This document shows, in pieces, positions 8,033 to 18,355 of a DNA stretch of 64,000 bases. Below the pieces are notes generated by a model that was not told the origin of the DNA, did not search any database, and saw only the letters and a list, made by a program, of their open reading frames with translations. The stretch lies in contig DCFQ01000103.1 in assembly GCA_002319915.1 (NCBI GenBank), positions 1 through 64,000 on the forward strand, written 5' to 3'. Source of the stretch: Bacteroidales bacterium UBA1800 (GTDB taxonomy: Bacteria; Bacteroidota; Bacteroidia; Bacteroidales; VadinHA17). The translations under genes and the position numbers were made by a program. Each line of letters starts with the position of its first letter. Position 1 is the first letter of the stretch.

Positions 8033-11000
8033 ATGAGAGACATTTTGTCTTACAACACCAAAAGCCTGATTTCGGTTCTGTTATTCCTGCTGATGACATC
8101 CCTTTTTGTTTGCAGCGGACAGGAGCAGATCAGCGGTGTTATAAACAAGTACGGCAAGGTCAACACGATCGGGGCAGGATACGTTATAGTCGGCAATCCT
8201 GCGCAGGCTGCGCAGTTCAGCGCGGGCGACTATGTGCTGCTCATTCAGATGCAGGGTGTGGGGATCCAGACGGTCCAGGACTCCTACGGGGTTAATGTCC
8301 AGGCGGTATTCGGAGCACCCGGGGGGTATGAGTTTCTTGTTGTCCTCTCGGTCAACTACGGAACGGGAAGGATCGATTTTACGCGTAATATCTATATCAA
8401 CACCTATGATGTCAATGCAAATGTCCAGCTTGTGCAGGTGCCATTCTACAATTCACCGGTAGTCTCCGGGACTGTTACGGCCCAGGGCTGGAACAGCTCG
8501 ACGGGTACCGGGGGAGTGGTTGCACTGCTGGCGGGACGCAAGCTTACGCTGAACGCAGACATCGATGTTTCGGGGAACGGGTTTTCCGGGGCAGCAGGCG
8601 TATCGGGGATTGGCGAATGTGTTTACACAAATGAGGCGGCAAACAACCACGACTCATATCCGCTTTCGTGGAATAATGCCGGGTTGAAGGGTGAGGGAGT
8701 AGCGATCCATGATGCGGCATACGGGCTGTTATATCCCAACCATGCGAAGGGACAGGGCAGGAATTTTACCGGGGGAGGCGGCGGTAACGGATGGTTCTCG
8801 GGGGGAGGCGGCGGTTCGAACAGGGGAAAAGGCGCTGACGGCGGGAGGGAGAAATTTGTTATCGGATTGTGTGGAAACGACCCGCGTGAAGGCGGTTACG
8901 GCGGAATGAACATTATTGGCACCGTGATCCAGAACGGATTGTTCAATGGCGGCGGGGGAGGAGCATCCACCCAGGCAGCGGGAGCAACGGCATCAGCAGG
9001 CGGAAACGGAGGCGGGATCGTGATAATTGTTGCAGATACGATAAACGGCAACACACATAATATAAGGTCAAGAGGGGCCACGGCGGCGAATGCCTCAGGA
9101 GATGCGGGAGCCGGAGGCGGAGGGGCAGGCGGATCTGTCGCCCTTTCGTTCCAGACCATTCTTGGCCAGATGCAGATATCCTCAAATGGAGGGAACGGCG
9201 GCAGCAATCCCGGCGATTTCGGTGCCGGCGGCGGCGGGGGTGGCGGACTGATCTGGCTGAGCACGGCTTCCAGGCCGGCCCAGATAACTTCGGCAACCAT
9301 CGCATGCGGAACGCCTGAGCCATCAACACCGGCTGAAGGGACAGGTGAACTGAAATACAATTATACCCCGGCCCTCAACGGATTCCTTTTTAACGCGGTA
9401 GTTTCGGCCAGAACCGGCAACAGGACCGATTCGGTATGCTCGGATGTGATGTACGGTCAGCTCGTCGGAACAACACCTGTCGGCGGAACACCTCCGTACA
9501 CGTTCCAGTGGCAGCGCAGCACGACTTCAGCGACCTCGGGATTTTCTCCCGCTGCAGGCACCAACAATACAAGGAATTACACCCCGCCTGCACTCCTGAC
9601 CCAGACAACCTGGTTCAGGCGGGTAGTGAACGACAATGGGAGCATTACGGATATAAGTCTCCCGGTTAAGGTGACAGTCCACCCTTATTTAAAGAACAAT
9701 TCGATAGGCAACCCCGACACGCTGTGCTACAATCAGACCGCATCGGCCCTTGTGCCGGTTCTCACGCTCCAGGACGGCAACGGCATCTACTCCTATTCCT
9801 GGGAATCAAGCACAAACGAGACCACGTTCAATTCATTGATTGCCGTAACGGCAAGCTATCAGCCGCCGGCACCTCTTACCGCCACAACCTGGTACAGGAG
9901 GACTGTTCACTCAGGCTCCTGCGTCAGTGTAAGCGTACCGGTCAGAATTAATGTCATAGATACCATCTCGAACAATACAATCCTTACTCCGGCGCAGGAG
10001 ATCTGCCATGGTTCCCTGTTTACAAACCTGCAGGGGACTGTTGCCCCGGCACTGGCGGGCGGGGATAATTCCTACAGGTACAGGTGGGAGAGCAGCAGCA
10101 ACGGCACATCATGGGTTACGGCTACCGGAACAACCAATGGGGCCGTCTATAATCCTTTGGAACCTGCACCGTATTTCCCCGGGCAGCAGTATTTCAGAAG
10201 GGTGGTGATGTCGGGAAGCAACAATGTGTGCGTAAACTACAGCCATTCCGTGATCCTGAACGATTACCCGGCCATCACCGGCAATTCGGTCACATCCGGG
10301 GATCAGACGACCTGTTCGGGCAGTGTGCCGGCCCAGCTTACCGGTTCAGTTCCGCTCAACGGGAAGGGCCCGGACACCTATTTATATACCTGGCAGGACA
10401 GCTCCAGGGCTCATTCCTGGACGAACATTGCCGGACATGTATCAACAACTGAGCAGAATTACCTGCCGCTGGCAATTACCGATACCACAAGGTACAGGAG
10501 GGTTGTCAATTCCTCGGTTTGTACAAGCACCAGCAAATCTGTGATTATCAGGGTCCATAAACCGGTCACGAACAATCTCATTTCACTCGAGGGAGGGAAC
10601 ACCGATACCACGCTCTGCTCGGGCGCCGTGCCCCACAACCTGACCGGAACGATTCCGTCGGGGGGCACGAATATCCCGGGTGATTACGCTTACCAGTGGT
10701 CATCTTCCCCGGATAATTCATCGTGGACCGACCTTGGCGGCACAGGCAGGGACTTTCAGCCGGCATCACTTGCCGCGACAGCCTGGCTGCGGAGGAAAGT
10801 GACCTCGGGCCAGTGCTCATCCTTCAGTCCCACGGTAAAGATAACCGTGCTGCCATTGATAACGAACAATAATATTTCCGCGGACCAGGTCGTATGCAAA
10901 CACGATCTGCCGGCCCTCCTGACCCAGGATGGATCCCTTACGCTTTCGGGCGGATCGGGTTCATACTCGTATTCATGGGAGCAGAGCAGCGATGGCCTGA

Positions 11001-11713
11001 TATGGGACCCCGCGGCAGGTACGAACAATTCCGGCAACGGCACTTACCAGCCTGAGATAATGACCAGGTCGATCCGGTTCAGGAGAAATGTCAGATCTGG
11101 TGCTAATGATTGCTGTTCAAGCGCCTCAAACATCGTGGAGCTTACGATCGATTCGCTGCCTGACGGGACTTCGGTAAATGCTGGAGCCGATACTTCACTT
11201 TTTTCATTTGACTACATCATACGGATGAGCGCAGATTCTCCGTTCGAGGGGGGTACCGGCAAATGGAGCCTGGTTGAGGGGACCGGCACCATTCAGAATG
11301 AGAATGACCCCGGGACATCAATCAGCGGGCTTTCGAAGGGGCTGAACAGGTTCCTGTGGAGCGTCACCAAAGGTGCCTGCAAACTGGAAGATGCGGTCGA
11401 CGTCACTGTTTATGATCTTGTGATCCCGGAGGGGTTTTCCCCGAACGACGATCCACAGAACCTTAACAATACATTCATGATCAAGGGGCTCGACCTGCCG
11501 AACCAGGAAGCAGAGCTTACCATATTAAACGGGGCAGGAACGGAAGTGTTCCATACCTCGAATATCGGATCGGAATGGCAGGAATGGGACGGGAAGAACC
11601 TGAAAGGCATCGATCTTCCGGAAGGGACCTATTATTACCTGTTGAAGATCAGATCGAAAGGCAACAGCAAACTGTTCAAAAAAAGCGGTTTCATAGTTTT
11701 AAAAAGATATTAG
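8033..11713 (+). CDS. Giant secreted protein with T9SS type-B sorting domain
   Basis: A 1226-aa exported protein. Residues 1-30 form a signal peptide. Residues about 240-410 are glycine-rich, with many GGGG runs alternating with beta-like segments. Residues about 450-1050 hold six Ig-like repeats, each ending in a Y/F-R-R-x-V motif (WFRRVV, WYRRTV, YFRRVV, RYRRVV, WLRRKV, RFRRNV). The last 90 residues match the gliding-motility-associated CHU_C domain (IPEGFSPNDD near its start, GTYYYLLK near its end), which directs type-B T9SS cargo. It is therefore likely secreted and surface-exposed or released; the binding target is unknown. The partner PorP/SprF gene follows by 32 bp. Confidence 0.93.
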   Translation: MRDILSYNTKSLISVLLFLLMTSLFVCSGQEQISGVINKYGKVNTIGAGYVIVGNPAQAAQFSAGDYVLLIQMQGVGIQTVQDSYGVNVQAVFGAPGGYEFLVVLSVNYGTGRIDFTRNIYINTYDVNANVQLVQVPFYNSPVVSGTVTAQGWNSSTGTGGVVALLAGRKLTLNADIDVSGNGFSGAAGVSGIGECVYTNEAANNHDSYPLSWNNAGLKGEGVAIHDAAYGLLYPNHAKGQGRNFTGGGGGNGWFSGGGGGSNRGKGADGGREKFVIGLCGNDPREGGYGGMNIIGTVIQNGLFNGGGGGASTQAAGATASAGGNGGGIVIIVADTINGNTHNIRSRGATAANASGDAGAGGGGAGGSVALSFQTILGQMQISSNGGNGGSNPGDFGAGGGGGGGLIWLSTASRPAQITSATIACGTPEPSTPAEGTGELKYNYTPALNGFLFNAVVSARTGNRTDSVCSDVMYGQLVGTTPVGGTPPYTFQWQRSTTSATSGFSPAAGTNNTRNYTPPALLTQTTWFRRVVNDNGSITDISLPVKVTVHPYLKNNSIGNPDTLCYNQTASALVPVLTLQDGNGIYSYSWESSTNETTFNSLIAVTASYQPPAPLTATTWYRRTVHSGSCVSVSVPVRINVIDTISNNTILTPAQEICHGSLFTNLQGTVAPALAGGDNSYRYRWESSSNGTSWVTATGTTNGAVYNPLEPAPYFPGQQYFRRVVMSGSNNVCVNYSHSVILNDYPAITGNSVTSGDQTTCSGSVPAQLTGSVPLNGKGPDTYLYTWQDSSRAHSWTNIAGHVSTTEQNYLPLAITDTTRYRRVVNSSVCTSTSKSVIIRVHKPVTNNLISLEGGNTDTTLCSGAVPHNLTGTIPSGGTNIPGDYAYQWSSSPDNSSWTDLGGTGRDFQPASLAATAWLRRKVTSGQCSSFSPTVKITVLPLITNNNISADQVVCKHDLPALLTQDGSLTLSGGSGSYSYSWEQSSDGLIWDPAAGTNNSGNGTYQPEIMTRSIRFRRNVRSGANDCCSSASNIVELTIDSLPDGTSVNAGADTSLFSFDYIIRMSADSPFEGGTGKWSLVEGTGTIQNENDPGTSISGLSKGLNRFLWSVTKGACKLEDAVDVTVYDLVIPEGFSPNDDPQNLNNTFMIKGLDLPNQEAELTILNGAGTEVFHTSNIGSEWQEWDGKNLKGIDLPEGTYYYLLKIRSKGNSKLFKKSGFIVLKRY

Positions 11714-11745
11714 TGCAAGGATAACCCTGAGGAACAAGGCAATAA

Positions 11746-12705
11746 ATGAAATGGCTTAAGATATCGGTAATTTTCCTGCTGACCGGTTGTGGTCTTGCCG
11801 AGGGACAGCATGTCCCTGATTCGGCAAGGCTGAACCTTGGATTTCCGGTCTACAGCCAGTATCTCCAGAACGGCCTGGTCATCAACCCGGCATATGCCGG
11901 CACAAGGGAGGTCCTGAGCTGCTTCCTGTCGTACAGGATGCAGTGGATGGGAACAAAGGGTTCCCCAATCCTTCAGTCGCTCTCGGCTCATTCTCCCCTG
12001 AAGAATGACAAGGTCGCCCTTGGCCTTACGGCACAGTTCATGCAGTATGGCGTAACCAAATCGACCAGCATCTATGCGAATTATGCATACCATATCAGGC
12101 TCAGGACCGGCAACCTTTCCTTCGGACTTAAGGCGGGGGCTGATCTTTCAAATACCGACTACACGGGATTGACGCTTATCGACGCGAATGACCCTGTCTT
12201 CAAATCGAATGACAAGGCCCTCTTACTCCCGAATGTCGGAGCCGGGGTATATTATTCCAGCGACCAGTACTTTGCCGGCCTTGCTATACCTGCTTTTCTA
12301 AGCTACAGGCGTTCAGCCAACGGATCAGCCGTCCCGTATCACAGCTTTGGGCAATACGACCTATTATTCTCGGCCGGCGCTCTTTTTCAAATAAGCTCCG
12401 TCCTGAAGTTCAAACCATCACTCCTCATAGACTATTCTCTCGCTACTACCAGGAAGCTGACCCAGTTTGATATCAACGGCAACCTGATAATTGCCGACCT
12501 TATCTGGGCCGGGGCCTCGTACCGCATTTCCGAGAAGGTGGCGGTGGCGATAGTCCAGGTGCAGCTCAACCACCAGCTGATGCTGGGACTTTCATATGAT
12601 TATCCGTTTGGAGTAATGAATTCATATTCAAAAGGATCTACGGAATTTATCCTGAGGTATGAATTCCGGTACAAGGTGAGCGCCGCAAATCCGAGATATT
12701 TTTGA
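11746..12705 (+). CDS. PorP/SprF family type IX secretion outer-membrane protein
   Basis: A 319-aa outer-membrane beta-barrel protein of the PorP/SprF family. An N-terminal signal ends near residue 21 (LAEGQ). The family start of the mature part, with YSQYLQNGLVINPAYAG, is clear, and alternating amphipathic strands run to the C-terminus. In Flavobacterium johnsoniae, SprF is needed for secretion or anchoring of the giant adhesin SprB; such proteins usually sit beside their type-B cargo, as here (32 bp after the CHU_C gene). I infer that it handles the preceding protein specifically. The next gene starts 5 bp after its stop. Confidence 0.95.
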   Translation: MKWLKISVIFLLTGCGLAEGQHVPDSARLNLGFPVYSQYLQNGLVINPAYAGTREVLSCFLSYRMQWMGTKGSPILQSLSAHSPLKNDKVALGLTAQFMQYGVTKSTSIYANYAYHIRLRTGNLSFGLKAGADLSNTDYTGLTLIDANDPVFKSNDKALLLPNVGAGVYYSSDQYFAGLAIPAFLSYRRSANGSAVPYHSFGQYDLLFSAGALFQISSVLKFKPSLLIDYSLATTRKLTQFDINGNLIIADLIWAGASYRISEKVAVAIVQVQLNHQLMLGLSYDYPFGVMNSYSKGSTEFILRYEFRYKVSAANPRYF

Positions 12706-12710
12706 TTTTA

Positions 12711-14144
12711 ATGGAGAAGAAGGCAAAAATATTGACATTGATCTGCCTGGCGGCTGTTTCCCTGACCATGTTGAACGGACAGGAGTCGTCCGGGATTAGG
12801 ATCACCCGGCTGCCCTTTAACAATGCCTCTTCAAGCGAGATATCACCGGTCATTTACGGCGACGGCCTCATATTCTGTTCCGACAGGAGGATGAGCGGCC
12901 TGGTTGAGAGGACATCATTCGATAACAGGAATCTATACAATCTCTTTAACGCAGCCAGGAAAGACACTGTGTGGTTGAAGCCGGCTGAGATCAAAACCGA
13001 CCGGAACGGGCTCTTCAATAACGGCCCGCTCTGCGTTTCAGCCGACGGCAAAACAGTTTATTTTACCAGCGAGAACGAAACAGGCGCCCCTTCGAAAAGC
13101 AGGAAATTCCGGAACCGCAGCGGGATCTTTACCGGTGATATTTCAGGCAGCGAAATTGTTTCAATCCGGCCTTTTAAATACAATAACCCAGCCTGGAATT
13201 TGGGTCAACCCTCTTTAAGCCGTGACGGGAAATACCTCTATTTCACCTCCGACATGCCGGGGGGATCCGGAGGTTCGGATATTTACTATTGTGAATTAAT
13301 TAACAATGACTGGAGCGAACCGGTGAACCTGGGAAGCGTCATAAATTCAGCAGCAGCGGATAATTACCCTTTCATGCATAAGTCGGGCAGGCTCTATTTC
13401 TCAAGCAACCGCCAGGGCGGCACCGGAGGGCTCGATATTTACTATTCGGCCAGGACTAAGGAGGGCTCATGGGAAAAGCCCGTCAGGCTCCCGGCACCGA
13501 TAAACTCGACTGCGGATGATTTTGCTTATGCTGCACAGGATGATCCCGTTAGGGGATTTTTCGCTTCGAACAGGAGAAGGAACGATGATATTTATGAGTT
13601 TGAAGTCACTATTATCCGAAAGGAATCCTGTGATTCAATCCAGCAGAATAATTACTGCTATGAATTTGTTGAGGAAAATGCAGTAAAATATGATTCAATA
13701 CCTTTCCGTTATACCTGGAAATTCGGGGACGGGGAAGAGGCAACCGGAAGCCAGGTGATCCATTGCTTTGCCGGGCCGGGTAAATATCTTGTCGAGCTCG
13801 ATGTTGTCAATCTTGTCACAAAAGAGGTGAAAGCAAGGGAAAAATCGAGCCTTCTCGAAGTGCAGGCTATTGAACAACCCTACATTTCGTGTCCCGACAG
13901 GGCATTTGCCGGCGAGATGCTGAACTTCAGCGCCGATAGCACCAATCTTCCCGGCTGGGACGTATCACGTTTTTACTGGAATTTCCAGGATGAGACGGTC
14001 GCGACAGGGAAAAATGTTAATAAATCATACAATAAGCCAGGGGCATACAATATCCAGCTTATTGTCACTTCAAAGCCTGACGCCGCGGGAAGCGTGAAAG
14101 AAACCTGCGTGTCGAGGGACATCACGATCTTAAAAAGGCCATGA
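12711..14144 (+). CDS. Secreted PD40 beta-propeller and PKD-domain protein
   Basis: A 477-aa exported protein. I chose the ATG at 12711, which gives a clean signal peptide (MEKKAKILTLICLAAVSLTM); the longer ORF would need a TTG start overlapping porP. Residues about 30-300 hold PD40-type repeats with signatures such as YLYFTSDMPGG, LYFSSNRQGG and FFASNRR. Two PKD-like domains follow (about 330-385 with WKFGDGEEATGS, and about 415-470 with FYWNFQDET). Related T9SS-linked proteins often end in an OmpA peptidoglycan-binding domain; that domain is absent here. It likely works with the neighbouring PorP/SprF protein on the periplasmic or surface side. Confidence 0.85.
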   Translation: MEKKAKILTLICLAAVSLTMLNGQESSGIRITRLPFNNASSSEISPVIYGDGLIFCSDRRMSGLVERTSFDNRNLYNLFNAARKDTVWLKPAEIKTDRNGLFNNGPLCVSADGKTVYFTSENETGAPSKSRKFRNRSGIFTGDISGSEIVSIRPFKYNNPAWNLGQPSLSRDGKYLYFTSDMPGGSGGSDIYYCELINNDWSEPVNLGSVINSAAADNYPFMHKSGRLYFSSNRQGGTGGLDIYYSARTKEGSWEKPVRLPAPINSTADDFAYAAQDDPVRGFFASNRRRNDDIYEFEVTIIRKESCDSIQQNNYCYEFVEENAVKYDSIPFRYTWKFGDGEEATGSQVIHCFAGPGKYLVELDVVNLVTKEVKAREKSSLLEVQAIEQPYISCPDRAFAGEMLNFSADSTNLPGWDVSRFYWNFQDETVATGKNVNKSYNKPGAYNIQLIVTSKPDAAGSVKETCVSRDITILKRP

Positions 14145-14167
14145 GAGACAAAATATACCAGATCTGA

Positions 14168-15169
14168 ATGAAACTGAAAAACACAATACTGAGGATCCTC
14201 CTCCTGATTACCATATCAGGATTTCTGCCGCACGGTGAAGCGAGGGGACAGGCAGTCCCGGGGAAGGATGAGAATATCCCGTTCCTGGTCACCTTTGGCA
14301 AAGAGGGTCAGACTTCATGGGGAGATGCAAATTTCTACTCAATATTCTTCTTTACGATACCAAAGGATTTCAACAGGCAGTTTTACATCAAGGTGTTTGA
14401 CCCGGATGTCGGAGGCGAGAATGATGAGATCCAGGGTGTTTTTGACTCTAAGACCAGGTTCTCGGTTTACGGGGGAAAAGGGATAGATCCGGATAAACAT
14501 ATAGAATCGAGGGGGCTGAAGAAGACCGACAACCTGAGGCTGGGCAACCTTCTGGCTTCGAAGGTTTTCGGGATCGAGCCAAAGTATGACAATAAGTACT
14601 ATGCTTTCGGGCCTTTCAATCCCACTGAAGGAGAGTACAATGAGAAGTGGAAAAGCTATATCTTCAAAATTGTCTGTGAGGGCATATCCGGTGACGACGG
14701 GAACATGTACCGCTATTTCCTGAGCCGGGATGCAAATAATGATCTGGCAATCGAGGGAGCCAATGGATTTACATATTCCTATACCCTCAGGCTGTGGAAC
14801 GACATAAAGAGCGTTTCCCACATTTATCCGTATGTCGACACCGGGATCGTATCCATCAAGCTCAGGAACTTTGACTGGGATGATGACGGATCGATTCTCG
14901 TGGTCTCGACATATAAGCAGGGTATCCCTGTTCCCATATCAAATGAGGATGACTGGAAGGAGGCTGTAATCCTGATACAGCCTGAAGAAATAGGAAAATC
15001 CCTTGATTTTCAGTTTCATAAGAAGCAGGATTACCTTGTCAGGAATAATAACGTGGTAGTGACGATAGAAAACCAGCGGGGTGATGCCCTCCAGTTCTTC
15101 AGCTCACCGATCGGTGGTGTACCGGTCTACCAGCCTGCAGTCATGATCAGGAAAGTTCAGAAAAAATAA
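14168..15169 (+). CDS. Exported protein of unknown function in T9SS locus
   Basis: A 333-aa protein with a signal peptide (hydrophobic residues 7-20, cleavage near GEARGQ). I do not recognise the family. The mature part has many aromatic and acidic residues and looks mostly beta, for example FYIKVFDPDVGGENDE, with no catalytic motif or lipobox. It is placed 23 bp after the PD40-PKD gene and 11 bp before the sensor phosphatase gene, so it is almost certainly part of the same transcript. Its place suggests a structural or sensing part of the surface system, but this is inference. Confidence 0.75.
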   Translation: MKLKNTILRILLLITISGFLPHGEARGQAVPGKDENIPFLVTFGKEGQTSWGDANFYSIFFFTIPKDFNRQFYIKVFDPDVGGENDEIQGVFDSKTRFSVYGGKGIDPDKHIESRGLKKTDNLRLGNLLASKVFGIEPKYDNKYYAFGPFNPTEGEYNEKWKSYIFKIVCEGISGDDGNMYRYFLSRDANNDLAIEGANGFTYSYTLRLWNDIKSVSHIYPYVDTGIVSIKLRNFDWDDDGSILVVSTYKQGIPVPISNEDDWKEAVILIQPEEIGKSLDFQFHKKQDYLVRNNNVVVTIENQRGDALQFFSSPIGGVPVYQPAVMIRKVQKK

Positions 15170-15180
15170 GTTAAGAATAA

Positions 15181-18100
15181 ATGAATCTCAATTGCTTCAG
15201 AAGGCTCCGTTTCTGCACAATATTCTTTTTGTGCCTTTTAGCCCCGATCGTTTCGGGTCAGTCGTTCAGGTTCAGCACATGGAACACCGGAAACAAGCTG
15301 CCCGGTGATGTGGTGTATTCACTCAACCAGGATGCCAGCGGCTACTTGTGGGTCGGAACAGCCTCCGGGCTCTCGAGGTTCGACGGCTTCGATTTTTACC
15401 GAGTCGCCTTTCCCGATTCAGCCTCCGACCGCTACCCCACGGCAACCCTTCGGGACAAGAAAGGAGTGCTGTGGTTTGGTTTCAACGACGGTACGGTTTT
15501 TTATGCCTCCGGCAGGTCACTTCAGCAGGTCAGGCTGCCTGGTTCCTCCGGGTCGGGCATCAGCTCGCTGATGCAGGATAAGGACGGGTTCATCTGGGCG
15601 GCGGCACAGAAGAAGCCGATCTTCAGGATAGATCCCGCCAATCCATCTGACGGGAGGAGGATAGGCCTTGACAAGGATCCGGTGATATTCTCGGCATGCC
15701 TCGGGCCGACAGGGGAGATCCTGCTGGGTACCCAGGAGAATATGCTGGTGTGCAAGCCGGAACGGGATTCCCTTGCTGTCGCCGGGACCGTTGAAGGGTT
15801 TGAATTTTCCGCAGTCACTTCGATCATCAGGCTGAATAACGGCCGGTACATGGCGGGAACCGATGGAAACGGCCTGTTCATGTTGTCGGACCGGAGCGGG
15901 GCTCTTGTACCGTCGAGGCTTTCAGGGTATCCCGGGCTTGGATCGCTGACCGTAAAGGCCCTGACTGAAGATGCGGGAAGGAACCTTTGGGTATCTACTT
16001 CCGGAGAAGGGATATTTAAACTAGAGTTCGGGCAATCGGGAGATTCGCTTAAGAGCGTGCAGCAAATGACAAAACTATCCGGCCTTCCTGGAGATAATGC
16101 AAACCTGGTGTTTCCGGATTCCCAGGGTAATATCTGGATAGGGTTCAACGGATCGGGCCTTTCTGTCCTCAGGACGGATGCTTTCCGGTTCCTGGCCCCC
16201 GGCAGGGACGGATTGCCGAATAACATACTTTTTGCTGGAAAGCTGAAAAACGATTATATCCTGGGAACTCCATCCGGATTTTACCTTTTTGACCTGCAGA
16301 GCGGGAAGACCCGGTCATTTGTTTCTCTCCTGAAGGAGACCGGGCGAAGTGAAGCAAACTCCTATTATATTGACAATGAAGGTAATCTATGGATCGGCAC
16401 CAAAGGAGACGGTCTTTTCGTCAGAACCCCCGGAGGGAGCGTCAGCCGGTTTTACAGGTCAGGTGATACTGGTTCTGATTTCATAAATGATATTAAATCC
16501 GACGGGGTCAACATCTGGCTGGCAACGCTGAACGGGGTCAACATCCTTTCCCTCAGGACAAGAGCCCTCAGGGTAAGGTACAATATGGACAACGGCCTGC
16601 CTCACAACAGCATCAATCAGATCCTCATAGGGTCTGACGGGTCGGGCTATGCAGCCACCGAATGCGACCGGCTTTACAGGATAGTTCCCGATTCGGGCAT
16701 ATCGTCATCGCAGGGGATAATGTACGGCACGGTGTTAAACAAGGTACTTGACCTTGCCCGGACAAGTGACGGAACGATTTGGGCAGCAACCCAGGGAAAC
16801 GGAATTTTCGGATGCAGGGGTGATTCCGTGAAAGCAGTCACCACCTCAAACGGACTATTGTCAAACTATACCTACAGCATCCTCGCCGACAGGGAGGACA
16901 ATATCTGGATAGGGCATGAAAGGGGAATTTCGAGGTACAATCCTGCGACAGGAGTGGTAAAAGTCTACCAGAGTGATTTTGCCAACGGCGGCTCATGCAA
17001 CCTGCACGCAATATCCGAATCGCCTGACGGCAAGGTTCTTATCGGCACACATGAAGGGCTGATAGTTTATGACAGGACAAGGGACAGGAAAAGCCTGTCA
17101 GCGCCTGTCAACAATATCAATTCCGTCATAATCAATGACGTGGTGTATCCATATCAGGTTTCATACACTCTTCCTTACAGGAAGCACTATACAGTCAGGA
17201 TAAATTATACAGGGATAGACCTGGCAAACCCTGAAAAGGTCTATTACACCACCATGCTGAGCAATTATGACAATGACTGGACCAAGCCCGGCTTTTCCCG
17301 TGAGGTTACCTACAGCCTCCGCGACGGGAAATACAGGTTCAGCCTTCTGTCGGTGAATGAGGAAGGGCTGACCCAGGATAATCCGCTGTCGTTTGAGATA
17401 ATGATAGCCAGGCCTGTCTGGCGGACATGGTGGTTCATCGTCTGCATGGCAGCCGCTGCAGTCGGGGCAGTTGTCCTGATAATCAGGGTGAGGGAAAGGG
17501 CGCTCAGGAAAAGGGAGGAATACCTTGAACAGGAACTGGATGCAAGGACCGCTGTGGTCAGGAAACAGAAAAATGAAATTGAACTTCAGAACCTCGAAAT
17601 CACCGACAGCATCAATTACGCCAAAAGGATCCAGTCAAGCATCCTTCCAGGCATCGACGTGCTGAAGGAGCATTTCCGGGACGCCTTTGTCATGTTCCAC
17701 CCGCGTGATATCGTAAGCGGTGACTTTTACTGGTTCGAAAAGGTCGAAGACGACAGGTTCATCCTGGTTTGTGCCGATTCGACAGGGCATGGTGTCCCCG
17801 GGGCATTCATGTCGATGATAGGTTCGACATTGCTTCAGGATATAGTTTCGCGGCAGCGTATATTCAAACCTTCCGAAATATTGTCGCTGCTCGATAAACA
17901 AATCTTCTCAACGCTGAATCAGAACCTTGAGGTAGGCGTTTCCAACGACGGCATGGATATAATTGTATGTGAGTTCACAAACAACAACAAGCATATCCGG
18001 TTCGCCTCCGCCATGAGGCCCGTTATAATAGTAATGGGAGGCGAGACATATTACATCAAGGGAAACAGGGCATCAGTCGGCGGACAGTCAGTAATCGAGA

Positions 18101-18351
18101 AGTATTTTGATGACCAGGAGTACTACCTCAATGAAGGTGATGCCATCTATATGTTTTCCGACGGGCTTCCCGACCAGTTTGGCGGCCCCGACGGCAAGAA
18201 GATGAAGATCTCGCGTCTTAAGAACTTCATATCGCAGATATCATCATTCGAGATAAAGCGCCAGGAAGAGGAGATCTCAAGGTTCTATTTTGAATGGAAG
18301 GGTGATTATGAGCAGGTTGATGATATCCTGCTGATGGGAGTAAAGGTGTGA
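15181..18351 (+). CDS. Propeller/Y_Y_Y sensor with SpoIIE-type phosphatase output
   Basis: A 1056-aa one-component membrane sensor. After a signal peptide (about 1-26), residues 30-630 hold repeats of the two-component-regulator propeller type, with motifs such as GYLWVGTASGLSRFDG, GNLWIGTKGDGLF and DNIWIGHERGISRYNP. A Y_Y_Y domain ends around 740, one membrane helix spans about 750-770, and a coiled-coil linker leads to a SpoIIE/PP2C phosphatase with metal-binding SGDFYWFE and CADSTGHGVPGAF (D866). Known relatives act on anti-anti-sigma or other phosphoproteins. No such partner is in the window. Being the last gene of the T9SS locus, it may couple surface state to expression. Confidence 0.93.
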   Translation: MNLNCFRRLRFCTIFFLCLLAPIVSGQSFRFSTWNTGNKLPGDVVYSLNQDASGYLWVGTASGLSRFDGFDFYRVAFPDSASDRYPTATLRDKKGVLWFGFNDGTVFYASGRSLQQVRLPGSSGSGISSLMQDKDGFIWAAAQKKPIFRIDPANPSDGRRIGLDKDPVIFSACLGPTGEILLGTQENMLVCKPERDSLAVAGTVEGFEFSAVTSIIRLNNGRYMAGTDGNGLFMLSDRSGALVPSRLSGYPGLGSLTVKALTEDAGRNLWVSTSGEGIFKLEFGQSGDSLKSVQQMTKLSGLPGDNANLVFPDSQGNIWIGFNGSGLSVLRTDAFRFLAPGRDGLPNNILFAGKLKNDYILGTPSGFYLFDLQSGKTRSFVSLLKETGRSEANSYYIDNEGNLWIGTKGDGLFVRTPGGSVSRFYRSGDTGSDFINDIKSDGVNIWLATLNGVNILSLRTRALRVRYNMDNGLPHNSINQILIGSDGSGYAATECDRLYRIVPDSGISSSQGIMYGTVLNKVLDLARTSDGTIWAATQGNGIFGCRGDSVKAVTTSNGLLSNYTYSILADREDNIWIGHERGISRYNPATGVVKVYQSDFANGGSCNLHAISESPDGKVLIGTHEGLIVYDRTRDRKSLSAPVNNINSVIINDVVYPYQVSYTLPYRKHYTVRINYTGIDLANPEKVYYTTMLSNYDNDWTKPGFSREVTYSLRDGKYRFSLLSVNEEGLTQDNPLSFEIMIARPVWRTWWFIVCMAAAAVGAVVLIIRVRERALRKREEYLEQELDARTAVVRKQKNEIELQNLEITDSINYAKRIQSSILPGIDVLKEHFRDAFVMFHPRDIVSGDFYWFEKVEDDRFILVCADSTGHGVPGAFMSMIGSTLLQDIVSRQRIFKPSEILSLLDKQIFSTLNQNLEVGVSNDGMDIIVCEFTNNNKHIRFASAMRPVIIVMGGETYYIKGNRASVGGQSVIEKYFDDQEYYLNEGDAIYMFSDGLPDQFGGPDGKKMKISRLKNFISQISSFEIKRQEEEISRFYFEWKGDYEQVDDILLMGVKV

Positions 18352-18355
18352 TCAG

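Noticed and set aside
8896..9360. 154-aa proline/alanine-rich frame on the minus strand
   Set aside because: It is the complement of the glycine-rich part of the T9SS cargo gene; the composition is explained by that.
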